Assembly: GCA_023700805.1 (NCBI GenBank)
Contig: JAMPYF010000007.1
Location: 62,001-126,000 of the forward strand
DNA: 64,000 bases
From: Sulfuritalea sp.
Lineage (GTDB): Bacteria; Pseudomonadota; Gammaproteobacteria; Burkholderiales; Rhodocyclaceae
Reading direction: 5' to 3'
How positions within the stretch are numbered: position 1 is the first letter of the stretch; every line of letters begins with the position of its first letter. Shown one piece after another: positions 1 to 9,525 of this stretch. A program made the translations under genes and the position numbers. The notes under the pieces were generated by a model. It was not told the origin of the DNA, did no database searches, and saw only the letters and a program-made list of their open reading frames with translations.

Positions 1-401
1 GTGAGCAGGCGGACCATGCCTAGCGTGAACGCAATCGTTGGTTGATTCCCATTGAAGAAAGCGAATGCGTTGATCGATCCGGAAGCAAGCAAGACCAATT
101 CGGGTTGGGGACCCTCGCCGGCTGCTTGAAGCATTTTTTCACCAATTGCAAGAACGCGCTTTACGAGTCCGATTTCAACAGCCCCATGGATCCCCTGCGA
201 GTCGCGCAGCAAGACCATGGGTTGATCAAACCGCACCAGGTCGTCCAATCGCCACACGGTGATTTCGCTGCGAGGAGGAGTTGGAGCGCCGCCATGATGG
301 CGGGAGTCGTACTGTCCCCATGGCGGACCGGATGTTGCACATCCGGATAAAAGAATGCACAGCAAACTCGCCCCTGCGGCGGCCCACTTCGAAAGACCCA
401 T
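1..401 (-). CDS. Partial exported lipoprotein, M48 peptidase-like, runs off the left edge
   Basis: Manual minus-strand translation from ATG at 401: MGLSKWAAAGASLLCILLSGCATSGPPW... with lipobox LSGC, then ...ASGSINAFAFFNGNQPTIAFTLGMVRLL, resembling the M48 region before HExxH; no stop before position 1; not in the ORF track. Confidence 0.7.
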   Translation of the reverse strand, partial: MGLSKWAAAGASLLCILLSGCATSGPPWGQYDSRHHGGAPTPPRSEITVWRLDDLVRFDQPMVLLRDSQGIHGAVEIGLVKRVLAIGEKMLQAAGEGPQPELVLLASGSINAFAFFNGNQPTIAFTLGMVRLL

Positions 402-448
402 GCTAATCATCACCGGGATTCCGCTTGGATCGGCATGGCATTGATACC

Positions 449-464
449 TGGAACATTTTTTGCA
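449..464 (+). promoter_or_regulatory. Candidate sigma54 (-24/-12) promoter
   Basis: TGGAACATTTTTTGCA vs TGGCACG-N4-TTGCW; GG/GC spacing exact; about 62 nt before ATG at 526. Confidence 0.55.
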
Positions 465-525
465 CACCAAATAACTGGAGTCGGGATCCGGCTTGGGAGA
501 TCCGCATGCTGAGCATAACAAAGAC

Positions 526-2235
526 ATGAGCTGGTTCGGCTGGTCAAACAACCTCAAGATATGGGTTCGTCTGGTCGCAGTCATCCTTGCCGGAACGATC
601 TGCTCCGGTGTCGGCTTGATCTATTGGGGTACTTTGCAGCAAAAGAAGATTGCAGTTGATCAGGCGCAGGATTTCGCCGAGAGCGTTTATCAAATGACCA
701 TGGCCGGACTTACCGGCATGATGATCACTGGACAGGTCGCCCAGCGGAACATTTTTCTCGACCAGATCAGGGACAGCAACCATATCGAGTCGCTGAAGGT
801 GTTTCGCGGGCGCCCTGTCGTGCTCCAGTTTGGCGAAGGGCATGCCGGCGAATTGCCCAACAGCGCCGCCGAGCGCGCTGTGCTGGATACCGGCAAGGCC
901 CATCACGAGATATTTGTGGGCACTGACGGAAGCGAGAAGCTGCGTGTCATTCTGCCTGCAATTGCCCTGAGGAACTATCTGGGCAAGAACTGCATGGACT
1001 GCCACAAGGTGGAGCCAGGCACCGTGCTCGGCGCTGTCAGCATGGAGATATCCCTGGCACGGGCCAATCAAACTGCACGAGTGTTTGCGGTCAGTGCTTT
1101 TGGCGTAGCGGCATTGCTCTGCATTCCGTTGACGCTGTTCATCTGGTACTTCATCTCGCATTGGGTGACCCAACCCCTGCAACGAATGACACGCGGTCTG
1201 ACGCTGATTTCCCAGGGCGACCTGGAGGCCACGGCACATCTGCACAGCAGCGGCGATGATGAAATCGGTCAGGCGACCGCAGCCTTCAACGAGGTCATGG
1301 ACAAGGCCAAGGAACTGCTCTCAGAGCAGCGCATGTCACGGATCGTGTTCGAAAATTCGCTTGAGGGCATTGTCGTGACGGATGCCAGTTCAAGGATTCA
1401 ACTGGTCAATCAGGCTTTCGTCGAGACAACCGGCTACAGCGCGGATGAAGTGATTGGATTGACTCCGGCGGTGCTCAAGTCAGGGCGGCAGGATGACGCG
1501 TTCTATCGCGAGTTCTGGCGCGTCCTGCGCGAGAAGGGTGAATGGCGCGGCGAGATATGGAACCGACGCAAGAATGGCTCCGTATATGCGGAAAGACTAA
1601 GCATCGGTGCGGTGAAGAATGGGCAGGGTGAGGTCGAGCATTATGTGGCCATCTTTTCCGATGTCACGGAACGCAAAAAACGCGAGGAGCGGATCAGCTT
1701 TCAGGCCTTTCATGATTCCCTGACCGGTTTGCCGAATCGCATGCTTTTTCTCGACCGGCTCGATCAGGTGCTGGCGCAGGCAAGACGTTCCAAATCCGGC
1801 ACAGTCGCCGTCATGTTTCTCGATCTCGACCACTTCAAGGAGATCAACGACACCATGGGGCATGAAGCTGGTGATGCCTGCCTCAAGGAAGTTGCGCGCC
1901 GGCTGCGGCAGTGCGTGCGTGCTTCGGACACCGTTGCCCGCATGGGTGGCGACGAATTCACCCTATTGCTGCCGAAGGTTGCCGCGGAGGCCGATGTGCG
2001 CGCGGTCGCGCAAAAAATCCTTGAAGCAATGAGAACGCCGATCGTACTCAGCGGGCAGGAAGTTGCGATCACCACGAGCATCGGCATCAGCATGTTTCCG
2101 CGCGATGCCCAGGACGGGGAAACGCTGCTGAAACACGCAGACGCATCAATGTACAAGGTCAAGAACAGTGGACGCGCAGGAATGTTTTTCTTTGTTCCCG
2201 ATTTGCTGGGAAGGCCGTCAAGCCCTAGCGCTTAG
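526..2235 (+). CDS. Membrane diguanylate cyclase: periplasmic DUF3365/Tll0287-like domain with CXXCH, HAMP, PAS, GGDEF
   Basis: ORF 493..2235 (TTG), ATG at 526 more likely; NCMDCHK in periplasmic part; HAMP; PAS; intact ARMGGDEF. Confidence 0.88.
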   Translation: MSWFGWSNNLKIWVRLVAVILAGTICSGVGLIYWGTLQQKKIAVDQAQDFAESVYQMTMAGLTGMMITGQVAQRNIFLDQIRDSNHIESLKVFRGRPVVLQFGEGHAGELPNSAAERAVLDTGKAHHEIFVGTDGSEKLRVILPAIALRNYLGKNCMDCHKVEPGTVLGAVSMEISLARANQTARVFAVSAFGVAALLCIPLTLFIWYFISHWVTQPLQRMTRGLTLISQGDLEATAHLHSSGDDEIGQATAAFNEVMDKAKELLSEQRMSRIVFENSLEGIVVTDASSRIQLVNQAFVETTGYSADEVIGLTPAVLKSGRQDDAFYREFWRVLREKGEWRGEIWNRRKNGSVYAERLSIGAVKNGQGEVEHYVAIFSDVTERKKREERISFQAFHDSLTGLPNRMLFLDRLDQVLAQARRSKSGTVAVMFLDLDHFKEINDTMGHEAGDACLKEVARRLRQCVRASDTVARMGGDEFTLLLPKVAAEADVRAVAQKILEAMRTPIVLSGQEVAITTSIGISMFPRDAQDGETLLKHADASMYKVKNSGRAGMFFFVPDLLGRPSSPSA

Positions 2236-3220
2236 CGTTCTGCGGATCCGCCGGGACGGTCCGCAGGGGATGAAACGCACGATTGACGTAATCCGCAACC
2301 GCATCGATGTCCCGTGAGGACAGGACAGTTTTCCAGGCTGGCATGGAAGTATTTGGCAAACCTTCGCGCACGACATCGACGAAGCGCTCTCGGGTGATTC
2401 GGCTCATGAATCCGGTATCCCGCAGATTGCGCGGATGCGGCTCAAGAAAGCTTCCAATCCAGTTCTTCCCCGTTCCATCGGCGGCATGGCAGAAAGCGCA
2501 GTTTGATTGAAACAGCTTCTCCCCTTTTCGTTCCGATCGGGTCAGGCGCTTGAACTTGGGCGGAATATCGTGCAGGGCGTAGGGACTGGCGCTGGTCGTG
2601 GCATCGACGTTTGGTGGTACCGAGTAGGAGAAATTGTTGCGTGGATAGGACAGCGGCCGGGCTTCCCAAACCATGTCCTGATCGGTAGAAGCCCCCCTGT
2701 CATGGCATGTGATACAGGTATCCAGAAACAGCCGTTTGCCACGCGCCTGCTCGGGGCTTAGTGTCTCCCAGGCCTGATTGAGTGGGATCGCACCCGTCGC
2801 AAACGGGAAGGCAGGGCGATAGCGCTCGTGATCCGGCCATCCGTTATCCGCGGTGTGATAGCGGGTATTTGCGGCTTTCCTGACAACGAACTCGTCAAAT
2901 ACAAATCGTGCCACTGCGCTAATTTCATCGTCGGACAACACAGAAGCGAAGGACTTCATCGCCGTTCCGGGGCGGCCATTCTTCAGTGTGGCGACAATTC
3001 TTGATTCTGACAGCGTCGCTTCGGAGGCACCCGTGAAATCAGCCGGAGGCGGCGCCAGGAAACTCGCCGCCACGGTTTTGGCATTGCCCGAGTATCCGTG
3101 GCAAAAATAGCAGCGGAAGTTATAGATCAGGCGGCCTTCCGTGACCAAGTCGCGCGAAGACGTTGCGCTCGCCTGAAATGGCAGCACAGCCAGAATGGCG
3201 GCGAAAACAAGCGCCCTCAT
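2225..3220 (-). CDS. Triheme c-type cytochrome
   Basis: Signal peptide; CYFCH, CITCH, CAFCH motifs. Confidence 0.88.
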   Translation of the reverse strand: MRALVFAAILAVLPFQASATSSRDLVTEGRLIYNFRCYFCHGYSGNAKTVAASFLAPPPADFTGASEATLSESRIVATLKNGRPGTAMKSFASVLSDDEISAVARFVFDEFVVRKAANTRYHTADNGWPDHERYRPAFPFATGAIPLNQAWETLSPEQARGKRLFLDTCITCHDRGASTDQDMVWEARPLSYPRNNFSYSVPPNVDATTSASPYALHDIPPKFKRLTRSERKGEKLFQSNCAFCHAADGTGKNWIGSFLEPHPRNLRDTGFMSRITRERFVDVVREGLPNTSMPAWKTVLSSRDIDAVADYVNRAFHPLRTVPADPQNAKR

Positions 3221-3235
3221 GCAGATAGGCTTCGA

Positions 3236-4324
3236 CTACTTGGTCTTGGCTGATTTTTGCCCCGGCAGGATGAAGCGCCGAAACACGAACTCCGAGACAT
3301 TGGCAAGTTCCTGCTCGCTGAGAACCTTGCTCCACGCGGGCATTTCCGTTCCAAGGCGACCGGTTGCCGTCGCGGCATAAACCGCTGGCCTGTTGAATGC
3401 CGAGATGAATCCGGGCTCGAGGAAATTGCGGGGCTTCGGGTTGATGAAATAAGCGCGCGGTCCCTTGCCGTCGCCAGTGACGCCATGGCAGGTCGCGCAG
3501 TTCGCCATGTAGAAACGGCCGCCGGCGATCGGGTCACCCTTCAGTCCATTTGGCATCGGCTGCTTCATGTCCGCGCCAGAAGGCTTTGACGCCTTTGGCT
3601 GCGGGGCCCTTGATCCAGCCACGCGCCCGGCATGGGCGTCGGTACCTGATATGTCGGTCTGAGGAACCATAAGGGCACTACGCACATAGTCAACCACGGC
3701 TTCAATGTCCGGTCCTGAAAGACGACCGCCGAATCCCGCCATCGCCGTTCCAGGTCTGCCGCTGGTCACCGAAGAGATCATGCGTTCACGAGTCAGCTCC
3801 GCGCGCGCTTGGGGTGAGGCCAGGTCACGCGCCGGCAGCGATCCGCCGATGGGCAAATTGCTGCCTTGCCCCTGTGCTCCGTGGCAGGCGATGCAGTTTT
3901 GCGCATAGATAGATTTTCCTTTCTGCAGCCGCGGATCCAATACCACGATCATGAAGGTCTTACGGATGTAATCGACGACACCCTCTATCTCGGCGCTGCT
4001 GAGCTGAGTCTTCCAGCCGACCATCGCGGTGCCGGGTTTGCCGTGCGTGGTGATCACGATCATTGTTTCGCGGCTCAGTTCACCAGCGCTGGTAAAGTCC
4101 CGTGGCGGAGGAACCAGGCTGTTTCGCGCACGACTGCGGCCGTCACCTCGGTCGCCGTGGCAGACCGAGCAGTAATTATGGTAAATCGCATCCGGTCTTG
4201 ATTCGGCGCCTTTGGAATCGTGCTTGCCCGCAAGCACTTCCGGGGAAGCAAGTGTTCCCAGGGCAATAGCGGCAAGTGCAGGCATGGCAAGAGTTCTAAA
4301 AAGTCGGGATTGGATGGCTGTCAT
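3236..4324 (-). CDS. Triheme c-type cytochrome
   Basis: CSVCH, CIACH, CATCH; start trimmed to MTAIQSRLFRTLAMPALAAIALG signal peptide. Confidence 0.85.
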   Translation of the reverse strand: MTAIQSRLFRTLAMPALAAIALGTLASPEVLAGKHDSKGAESRPDAIYHNYCSVCHGDRGDGRSRARNSLVPPPRDFTSAGELSRETMIVITTHGKPGTAMVGWKTQLSSAEIEGVVDYIRKTFMIVVLDPRLQKGKSIYAQNCIACHGAQGQGSNLPIGGSLPARDLASPQARAELTRERMISSVTSGRPGTAMAGFGGRLSGPDIEAVVDYVRSALMVPQTDISGTDAHAGRVAGSRAPQPKASKPSGADMKQPMPNGLKGDPIAGGRFYMANCATCHGVTGDGKGPRAYFINPKPRNFLEPGFISAFNRPAVYAATATGRLGTEMPAWSKVLSEQELANVSEFVFRRFILPGQKSAKTK

Positions 4325-4430
4325 GGCCTCTAGGGAGCTCCGTGGAATTGTCTGCGCAAGGCGTGCATGGTAGAGCGAATCGATGTGATGCAGCAATGGC
4401 GAAAGCAGGGATCGAGCCTGAAAGATACTT

Positions 4431-4446
4431 TGGTGTGATTCTTGCG
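4431..4446 (+). promoter_or_regulatory. Candidate sigma54 promoter
   Basis: TGGTGTGATTCTTGCG; GG/GC spacing exact, TTGC intact; 44 nt before ATG at 4490. Confidence 0.45.
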
Positions 4447-4489
4447 TTCCCCGCGGGTACTCCGGGTTTCTTGGCGGAGATTCAGGGCG

Positions 4490-4879
4490 ATGCATATTAA
4501 AATGGATTTGGCCGTTTTCCGGATTTTATTGGTTCTGGCGCCGTTGGCCGTGTGGATGGCATCGCTTGTACCCATGGAGGGGATCGCGGTTGCCAAAGAC
4601 CGGGCAACAGGACAGGAAGTCTTCCTGCAGAACTGTGCCTTGTGCCATGTCAACGGCGTGGCCATGGCGCCGCGTATCGACAATCGGGCGGATTGGGAGC
4701 CGCGTTTGTCCATCGGGCGGCAATATCTCCTGAATTCGGTGCTGCGTGGCAAGGGTGGGATGCCGCCGAAGGGCGGCAACGCTTCGATTTCCGATGCTCA
4801 GGCGGCGGCGGGCCTTGATTACATGCTGGGAAAGGTGGCGAGTTTGAAAGGCCCGACGCGAATGGCGCAAGGGAAGTAG
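4490..4879 (+). CDS. Monoheme cytochrome c (c5-like)
   Basis: CALCH; signal-like N-terminus after trimming to MHIKMDLAVF; GGMPPKGGN motif of c5-type cytochromes. Confidence 0.8.
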   Translation: MHIKMDLAVFRILLVLAPLAVWMASLVPMEGIAVAKDRATGQEVFLQNCALCHVNGVAMAPRIDNRADWEPRLSIGRQYLLNSVLRGKGGMPPKGGNASISDAQAAAGLDYMLGKVASLKGPTRMAQGK

Positions 4880-5095
4880 CAGAATTGGCGTACAGCAGAT
4901 AATTGCTCAACGGCAGGCAAGGAAAACTGAATCTACAATGCAGCTACACTGGAATTCAATGAAGGGGCTCATCTTGGCGGTTAGTGGAGTCCTACGCTTA
5001 TCTAACTCCGATTCGGCCCGCTGCAGGGCAGATGTAGTTTTTCGCGCCAGTCCTTACGTACCCAGTGAGTCCGTCAATCGGGTTTGGATAGCCGC

Positions 5096-5884
5096 ATGAA
5101 GTGTGGGCTGCCGTCCCAGCGCGCAAATTTGCTCCTGTCATGGGTGCTGATTGCTCTGGGCGGGCTGCTGACGCTCGATGCCGTGGCGGATATTCGTGCG
5201 ACGCCGCATAATTTGATCCGCTCGCGGGATAAGACAGTTAATGAGAGAGCGGTGTGTGTCTTCTGCCACACTCCGGCAATAGATATCGGAGAGCTTCCGG
5301 CCGGTAATGCCGGCAACACGGGGCCCCGACACCCTTTATGGCAACAGTCGCTGGGTCCCGATCACGTGTTCGCGATCTATGACGATATTGGCCGTCTGGG
5401 GCTAGGCAAGCCATCGGTTGGTTCGCAATCGGTCGCGTGCCTGTCCTGCCACGATTCCAACCAGGCGTTCGAACTGGGGCGCACCTCGGCGGATCACCCC
5501 TACGGAGTGCCATATCGTGGAGCAATCAAGCATACCGGCCGTTCCATTCAGACATTTCGAGGCGGTTCGGCGCAACCGTTCAAGGCCGCGGAGCATCTTA
5601 CGGCGGTGGACGATTTTCGCGATGCCAGTCAAGGCTTGATTGAAGGCAGGGCGGTTTGGTGGGTCTCGCGGGATGGCGTGACGGCGCGTCGCACCCGCGC
5701 TGACTTACCTCTTTATGGGCGCCGGGAGGGTGCAAGCGGGGAAGAGGACGAGATCGATGTCCGTGGCTCGATCATTCCCTATATCGAATGCAGCAGTTGC
5801 CATGATCCACACAGTCAGGCGAGAACTTTTCTGCGAGTGGCCAATGATGGCAGCAAGCTTTGCCTGACCTGTCACGACAAGTAG
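5096..5884 (+). CDS. Tetraheme cytochrome, paired-CXXCH type
   Basis: CVFCHTPA, CLSCHDS, CSSCHDPH, CLTCHDK. Confidence 0.87.
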   Translation: MKCGLPSQRANLLLSWVLIALGGLLTLDAVADIRATPHNLIRSRDKTVNERAVCVFCHTPAIDIGELPAGNAGNTGPRHPLWQQSLGPDHVFAIYDDIGRLGLGKPSVGSQSVACLSCHDSNQAFELGRTSADHPYGVPYRGAIKHTGRSIQTFRGGSAQPFKAAEHLTAVDDFRDASQGLIEGRAVWWVSRDGVTARRTRADLPLYGRREGASGEEDEIDVRGSIIPYIECSSCHDPHSQARTFLRVANDGSKLCLTCHDK

Positions 5885-5951
5885 CAAGGGCGAGATGATC
5901 ATGGTGCACTGTGCAGCGGCTGAACGTATGAATAACCATCGGAGCAAATCA

Positions 5952-7073
5952 ATGAAATCATCCTTTTCTCGGCTCGGCGGCTCGATTCTCATGTTGGCGG
6001 CGCTGAGTTCGCTCTCGGGTTGCGTGGCAATCGACAAGCGCGACATGAGTCAGGTCGGCCGGGCTGCGAAAGAACTCGTATTCCCACTACCACCGGATGA
6101 ACCCAGGTTTGTTTTTGAGCGGACCATACGCGGCAGCGCCGATGTCACCCCGGAAACCGACGAAGGTGCGTTGAGGCGCGCGTTGACCGGAGTGGCAAGC
6201 GTCGAAAACCAGCCTCTGGTGAAGCCCTATGCGGTAGCGGTATATCGGGGCAAGGTCTTGGTGACCGACTCGGCCGCCCGGATGGTTCGCGTGTTCGATG
6301 TTCCCGGCCAAAGGCACTACCAGATCGGTGACGCCGATGTGGAAAACACGGTATTGAAACCGCTTGGTGTCGATGTGGATCGGAGTGGCACCGTATATGT
6401 CGCCGATGCGACCCGAAATCAAATTATGGTATTCGATATCGAAGGCAAATTCCTGCGCAGAATTGGAGATCCGAAGATGTTCAAACGGCTGTCCAGCGTT
6501 ACCGTGAGCCCGGACGGCAGCCGCATCTATGTGGTCGATATCGGCGGCGTGGATTCCGATCAGCATCGGGTCAGGATCTTCGATACGCGAAATGGGCAGC
6601 ATCTCTTTGACATAGGCAAGCGTGGTTCCAATCCGGGTGAGTTCAATTTGCCGCGCGATGTGGCGATCGGCAAGGACGGACGGATTTATGTTGTCGATGG
6701 CGGTAATTTCCGCGTACAGATATTCGACAAGGATGGCAAGTTCATCAAGACTTTCGGCCAGGCTGGAAAACAACTCGGAGATTTCGCGCGGCCCAAGGAA
6801 GTTGCGGTGGATTCCGTTGGCAACGTGTATGTCGCCGATTCCGCCTTCGGCAACTTCCAGGTGTTCAACTCCGATGGGGAATTACTAATGTTTGTCGGTG
6901 ACCGCTCCGAAAAGGATGTTCCCGCCGGCTACATGCTGCCTTCGGGAATAACAGTCGACGAGAATGATCGCATCTATTTCGTTGATCAATGGTTCTCCCG
7001 CGTCGACGTATTCCGGCCCTACGCGATGAAACCCACCGATGGTTTCCTCGGTAGCGCAAAAAAACTCAAGTGA
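5952..7073 (+). CDS. NHL-repeat beta-propeller lipoprotein
   Basis: Lipobox LSGC; repeated 'G..FxxPxxVAVDxxGxxYVxD' NHL pattern. Confidence 0.85.
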   Translation: MKSSFSRLGGSILMLAALSSLSGCVAIDKRDMSQVGRAAKELVFPLPPDEPRFVFERTIRGSADVTPETDEGALRRALTGVASVENQPLVKPYAVAVYRGKVLVTDSAARMVRVFDVPGQRHYQIGDADVENTVLKPLGVDVDRSGTVYVADATRNQIMVFDIEGKFLRRIGDPKMFKRLSSVTVSPDGSRIYVVDIGGVDSDQHRVRIFDTRNGQHLFDIGKRGSNPGEFNLPRDVAIGKDGRIYVVDGGNFRVQIFDKDGKFIKTFGQAGKQLGDFARPKEVAVDSVGNVYVADSAFGNFQVFNSDGELLMFVGDRSEKDVPAGYMLPSGITVDENDRIYFVDQWFSRVDVFRPYAMKPTDGFLGSAKKLK

Positions 7074-7218
7074 GGTCCGCCAATACATAATTTCCGAGTA
7101 CCGCACTGGGTTTCTTGTCTTCGGGAATATTTTCTCGATTCTGGTTCTTATGCAAGCGCAAAAAACCTAATACGGATAGACACGGTATCTGATGGCTCGG
7201 TACTGAGGCCCCAATTGA

Positions 7219-7234
7219 TGTGACTATTGTCACG
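7219..7234. promoter_or_regulatory. CRP/FNR-family-like palindrome
   Basis: TGTGACTATTGTCACG: perfect GTGAC-N4-GTCAC inverted repeat; 9/10 to TGTGA-N6-TCACA; 65 bp upstream of the sigma54-like element at 7299. Confidence 0.45.
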
Positions 7235-7298
7235 ACAAGGAGTCTGTTTTGGGTTCAATAAGCTGACTGCTACCACTTCCGTCCTAGATTGAAACTGC

Positions 7299-7314
7299 TG
7301 GCACATAAAGTGCT
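7299..7314 (+). promoter_or_regulatory. Candidate sigma54 promoter
   Basis: TGGCACATAAAGTGCT: TGGCAC intact, TGC at -12 in exact register; 58 nt before ATG at 7373. Confidence 0.65.
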
Positions 7315-7372
7315 TGATAGTGGGCGTGGGATTGAATCAATGGTCTTGGTTCTCAAATTTAGGAGGATGGTC

Positions 7373-8191
7373 ATGGACAAGCGTTTGAGTGGTTACTTGG
7401 GCAGATATCTGCTCGGTTTGGGGGGGGCATTGTTGCTGTCGGCGATGTCCATGGGGGTTCAAGCGCAGATCAGTGGTTCCAAGCATGACCTCACGTCTAC
7501 CGGTGGTGCCGGTAACAAGGTCTCCGGTACGGGCGCCAACGGATCTCCGGAAATCTGCGTGTTTTGCCATACGCCGCACGCGTCGAACAGCAACGTCAAT
7601 GCACCTCTGTGGAACAAGGCGGTGAGCAACTCCACGCTGACGACTTACAGTCAGACCAATTCCTCGACCATGGATGGTTCGGTGACGACAGGCGGCGTGT
7701 CCCTCGCCTGTCTTTCCTGTCATGATGGTTCGCAGTCGATGGACGTCCTGATCAACATTCCGGGTAGCGGTGGCCTTTCGACCGGCACTCGGGCTTATGG
7801 CGGCGCCGGTTACACATGGAGCGCCACCGCCGACGGCAAGATTGTTCAGACTTCGATCGCCAACCTGGGCGTGGATTTGACCAACGATCACCCGATCCAG
7901 GTGCCTTACTGCGGTGGTGGCATGACCCTTTCAGGTGGTGCAGGCGTTCTGACCAACTGTGCCGACGCGGACTTCAATGCACCGGTAACCATGTCCGCCA
8001 ACACGATTGCGTACTTCGACGGCAATTCGAACAGCAAGCGGGACAAGGCCGACATCCAGTTGTATTCGCGGAACAGCGACTATTTCGTCGAATGCGGCAG
8101 CTGCCATGATCCGCACAATACGTCGAACGGCACCTTCCTGAGAAAGTCGAATGCTGCCAGCGCGGTCTGCCTCACCTGTCACAACAAGTAA
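7373..8191 (+). CDS. Tetraheme cytochrome, paired-CXXCH type
   Basis: AGGAGG RBS before ATG 7373; CVFCHTPH, CLSCHDG, CGSCHDPH, CLTCHNK. Confidence 0.88.
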   Translation: MDKRLSGYLGRYLLGLGGALLLSAMSMGVQAQISGSKHDLTSTGGAGNKVSGTGANGSPEICVFCHTPHASNSNVNAPLWNKAVSNSTLTTYSQTNSSTMDGSVTTGGVSLACLSCHDGSQSMDVLINIPGSGGLSTGTRAYGGAGYTWSATADGKIVQTSIANLGVDLTNDHPIQVPYCGGGMTLSGGAGVLTNCADADFNAPVTMSANTIAYFDGNSNSKRDKADIQLYSRNSDYFVECGSCHDPHNTSNGTFLRKSNAASAVCLTCHNK

Positions 8192-8284
8192 TCGGCGACG
8201 AAAGATCGGCCATCACAGCAGTACGGATTGTCAAGTAGCGATGGCCGGCTGACATACCGCCCTGGCTTCACCGAGTAGCACAAG

Positions 8285-8315
8285 GCCCCGCGAAATTTCG
8301 TGGGGCTTTTTTTTT
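8285..8315 (+). terminator. Rho-independent terminator
   Basis: GCCCCGCGAAA/TTTCGTGGGGC stem followed by a T9 run. Confidence 0.85.
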
Positions 8316-8399
8316 CGCTGCATGGTGCATGAAACCCATACGCTTTAACATTGTCTACCCGCGGCTTGGAATTCAAGCGCGCCCACCAGGAGGAAACTA

Positions 8400-9467
8400 T
8401 TGATGAAACGGCTTTCCGGTCCAACGCTTGCCGGATTCGGCGCGCTCATGATGCTTGCCCTTTCCTCGCCGGTACTTGGTCAGGCGCCAGGACAGGCTTC
8501 TTCTGCCGCATCGGGAACGGCAGCTTCCGCAGCCGGTGCGTCTGCTCCTGCGCCGGCCATCGAGCAGGGACTTTTCGCCCGGGTCAATTCCCGGCGCGTG
8601 ACCCAAGGGGAGTTTCACGCCGCCTTCGGCGCCTATTTGCGGACGAAGTACTATCATGGCCGCGTGCCCGACGAAGACTTGCTGAAGGCGCGGGAAATAG
8701 TCACCGAGCATATTGTAAATAGCATACTGCTGAGCGAGGAATCCACGCGACGCGGCATCCAGCCCAATCGCGAGGAAGTCGATCGGCGGGTCAGCGCCTT
8801 CGAGCTACAGAATGCCCGGTCGCCAGAGTGGCAGCGGGACCGCGAACGCGTTCTGCCCCAATTGCGCAGCGAACTCGAAGAGCAGGTACGGGTAGCCCAG
8901 CTCGAAACCCAGGTTCGTGATGCTGTTAGCATGGCACAGGATGAGGTGCGGGCTTTCTATCTGGCCAAACCCGAATTGTTTACCGAACCGGAGCGCCTAC
9001 GGGTTCATGCGATTCTTCTCGGGGTGGATCCCTCGTCGCCGGTTTCGGTATGGAATGCGGCGATCGCCGAGGCGGAAGCCATAGTACGCAGGATTCGGGG
9101 AGGAGCGAACTTTGCGGATATCGCCCGCATGGTTTCCGCTGATCCCAGTTCCGCGCAAGGCGGCGACATGGGCTACGTACACATGGGAATGCTGCCCGAA
9201 GCAGTCCAGGCTGCATTGGGAACCTACAAGAACGGTGAAGTCGGTGAGCCTGTCCGGGTTCTGGAGGGGATAGGAATATTTCGGGTCGATGAGCGAACAC
9301 CGGCGACCCTGCGCGACTATGAGCAGGTCAAGGAACGCGCGCAACAACTGGCAATGCGCGAAAAGCGGGATCAGGTCTGGAAGGACTTTGTCGCTTCGCT
9401 GCGCAAGAATGCGGACGTGGTCATTGCGGAAGGGCGTCCGGCGGCAGTAAAGACGCCAAGTCAATAG
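8400..9467 (+). CDS. PpiC/SurA-type periplasmic peptidyl-prolyl cis-trans isomerase
   Basis: Signal peptide; rotamase block RVHAILLGV...GANFADIARMVSADPSSAQGGDMGYV. Confidence 0.85.
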   Translation: MMKRLSGPTLAGFGALMMLALSSPVLGQAPGQASSAASGTAASAAGASAPAPAIEQGLFARVNSRRVTQGEFHAAFGAYLRTKYYHGRVPDEDLLKAREIVTEHIVNSILLSEESTRRGIQPNREEVDRRVSAFELQNARSPEWQRDRERVLPQLRSELEEQVRVAQLETQVRDAVSMAQDEVRAFYLAKPELFTEPERLRVHAILLGVDPSSPVSVWNAAIAEAEAIVRRIRGGANFADIARMVSADPSSAQGGDMGYVHMGMLPEAVQAALGTYKNGEVGEPVRVLEGIGIFRVDERTPATLRDYEQVKERAQQLAMREKRDQVWKDFVASLRKNADVVIAEGRPAAVKTPSQ

Positions 9468-9525
9468 ACTGAGGAGGGCTTGTACCAGGCGCCCATCCAG
9501 CACGCAATGGCAACGGTTTGGCATA

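Noticed and set aside
42-350. 102-aa plus-strand ORF at the left edge
   Set aside because: The minus strand carries a continuous lipoprotein reading frame with lipobox and M48-like sequence over the same DNA.
4350-4372. Minus-strand sigma54-like element for the 4324 cytochrome (ATGCACGCCTTGC)
   Set aside because: Spacer between -24 and -12 is two bases short and the GG is missing.
7074-7372. GEMM/c-di-GMP-type riboswitch before the tetraheme cytochrome
   Set aside because: The location is attractive, but I could not find the conserved GEMM core by eye; a CRP-like palindrome and a sigma54-like element explain the region better. An Infernal scan would settle it.
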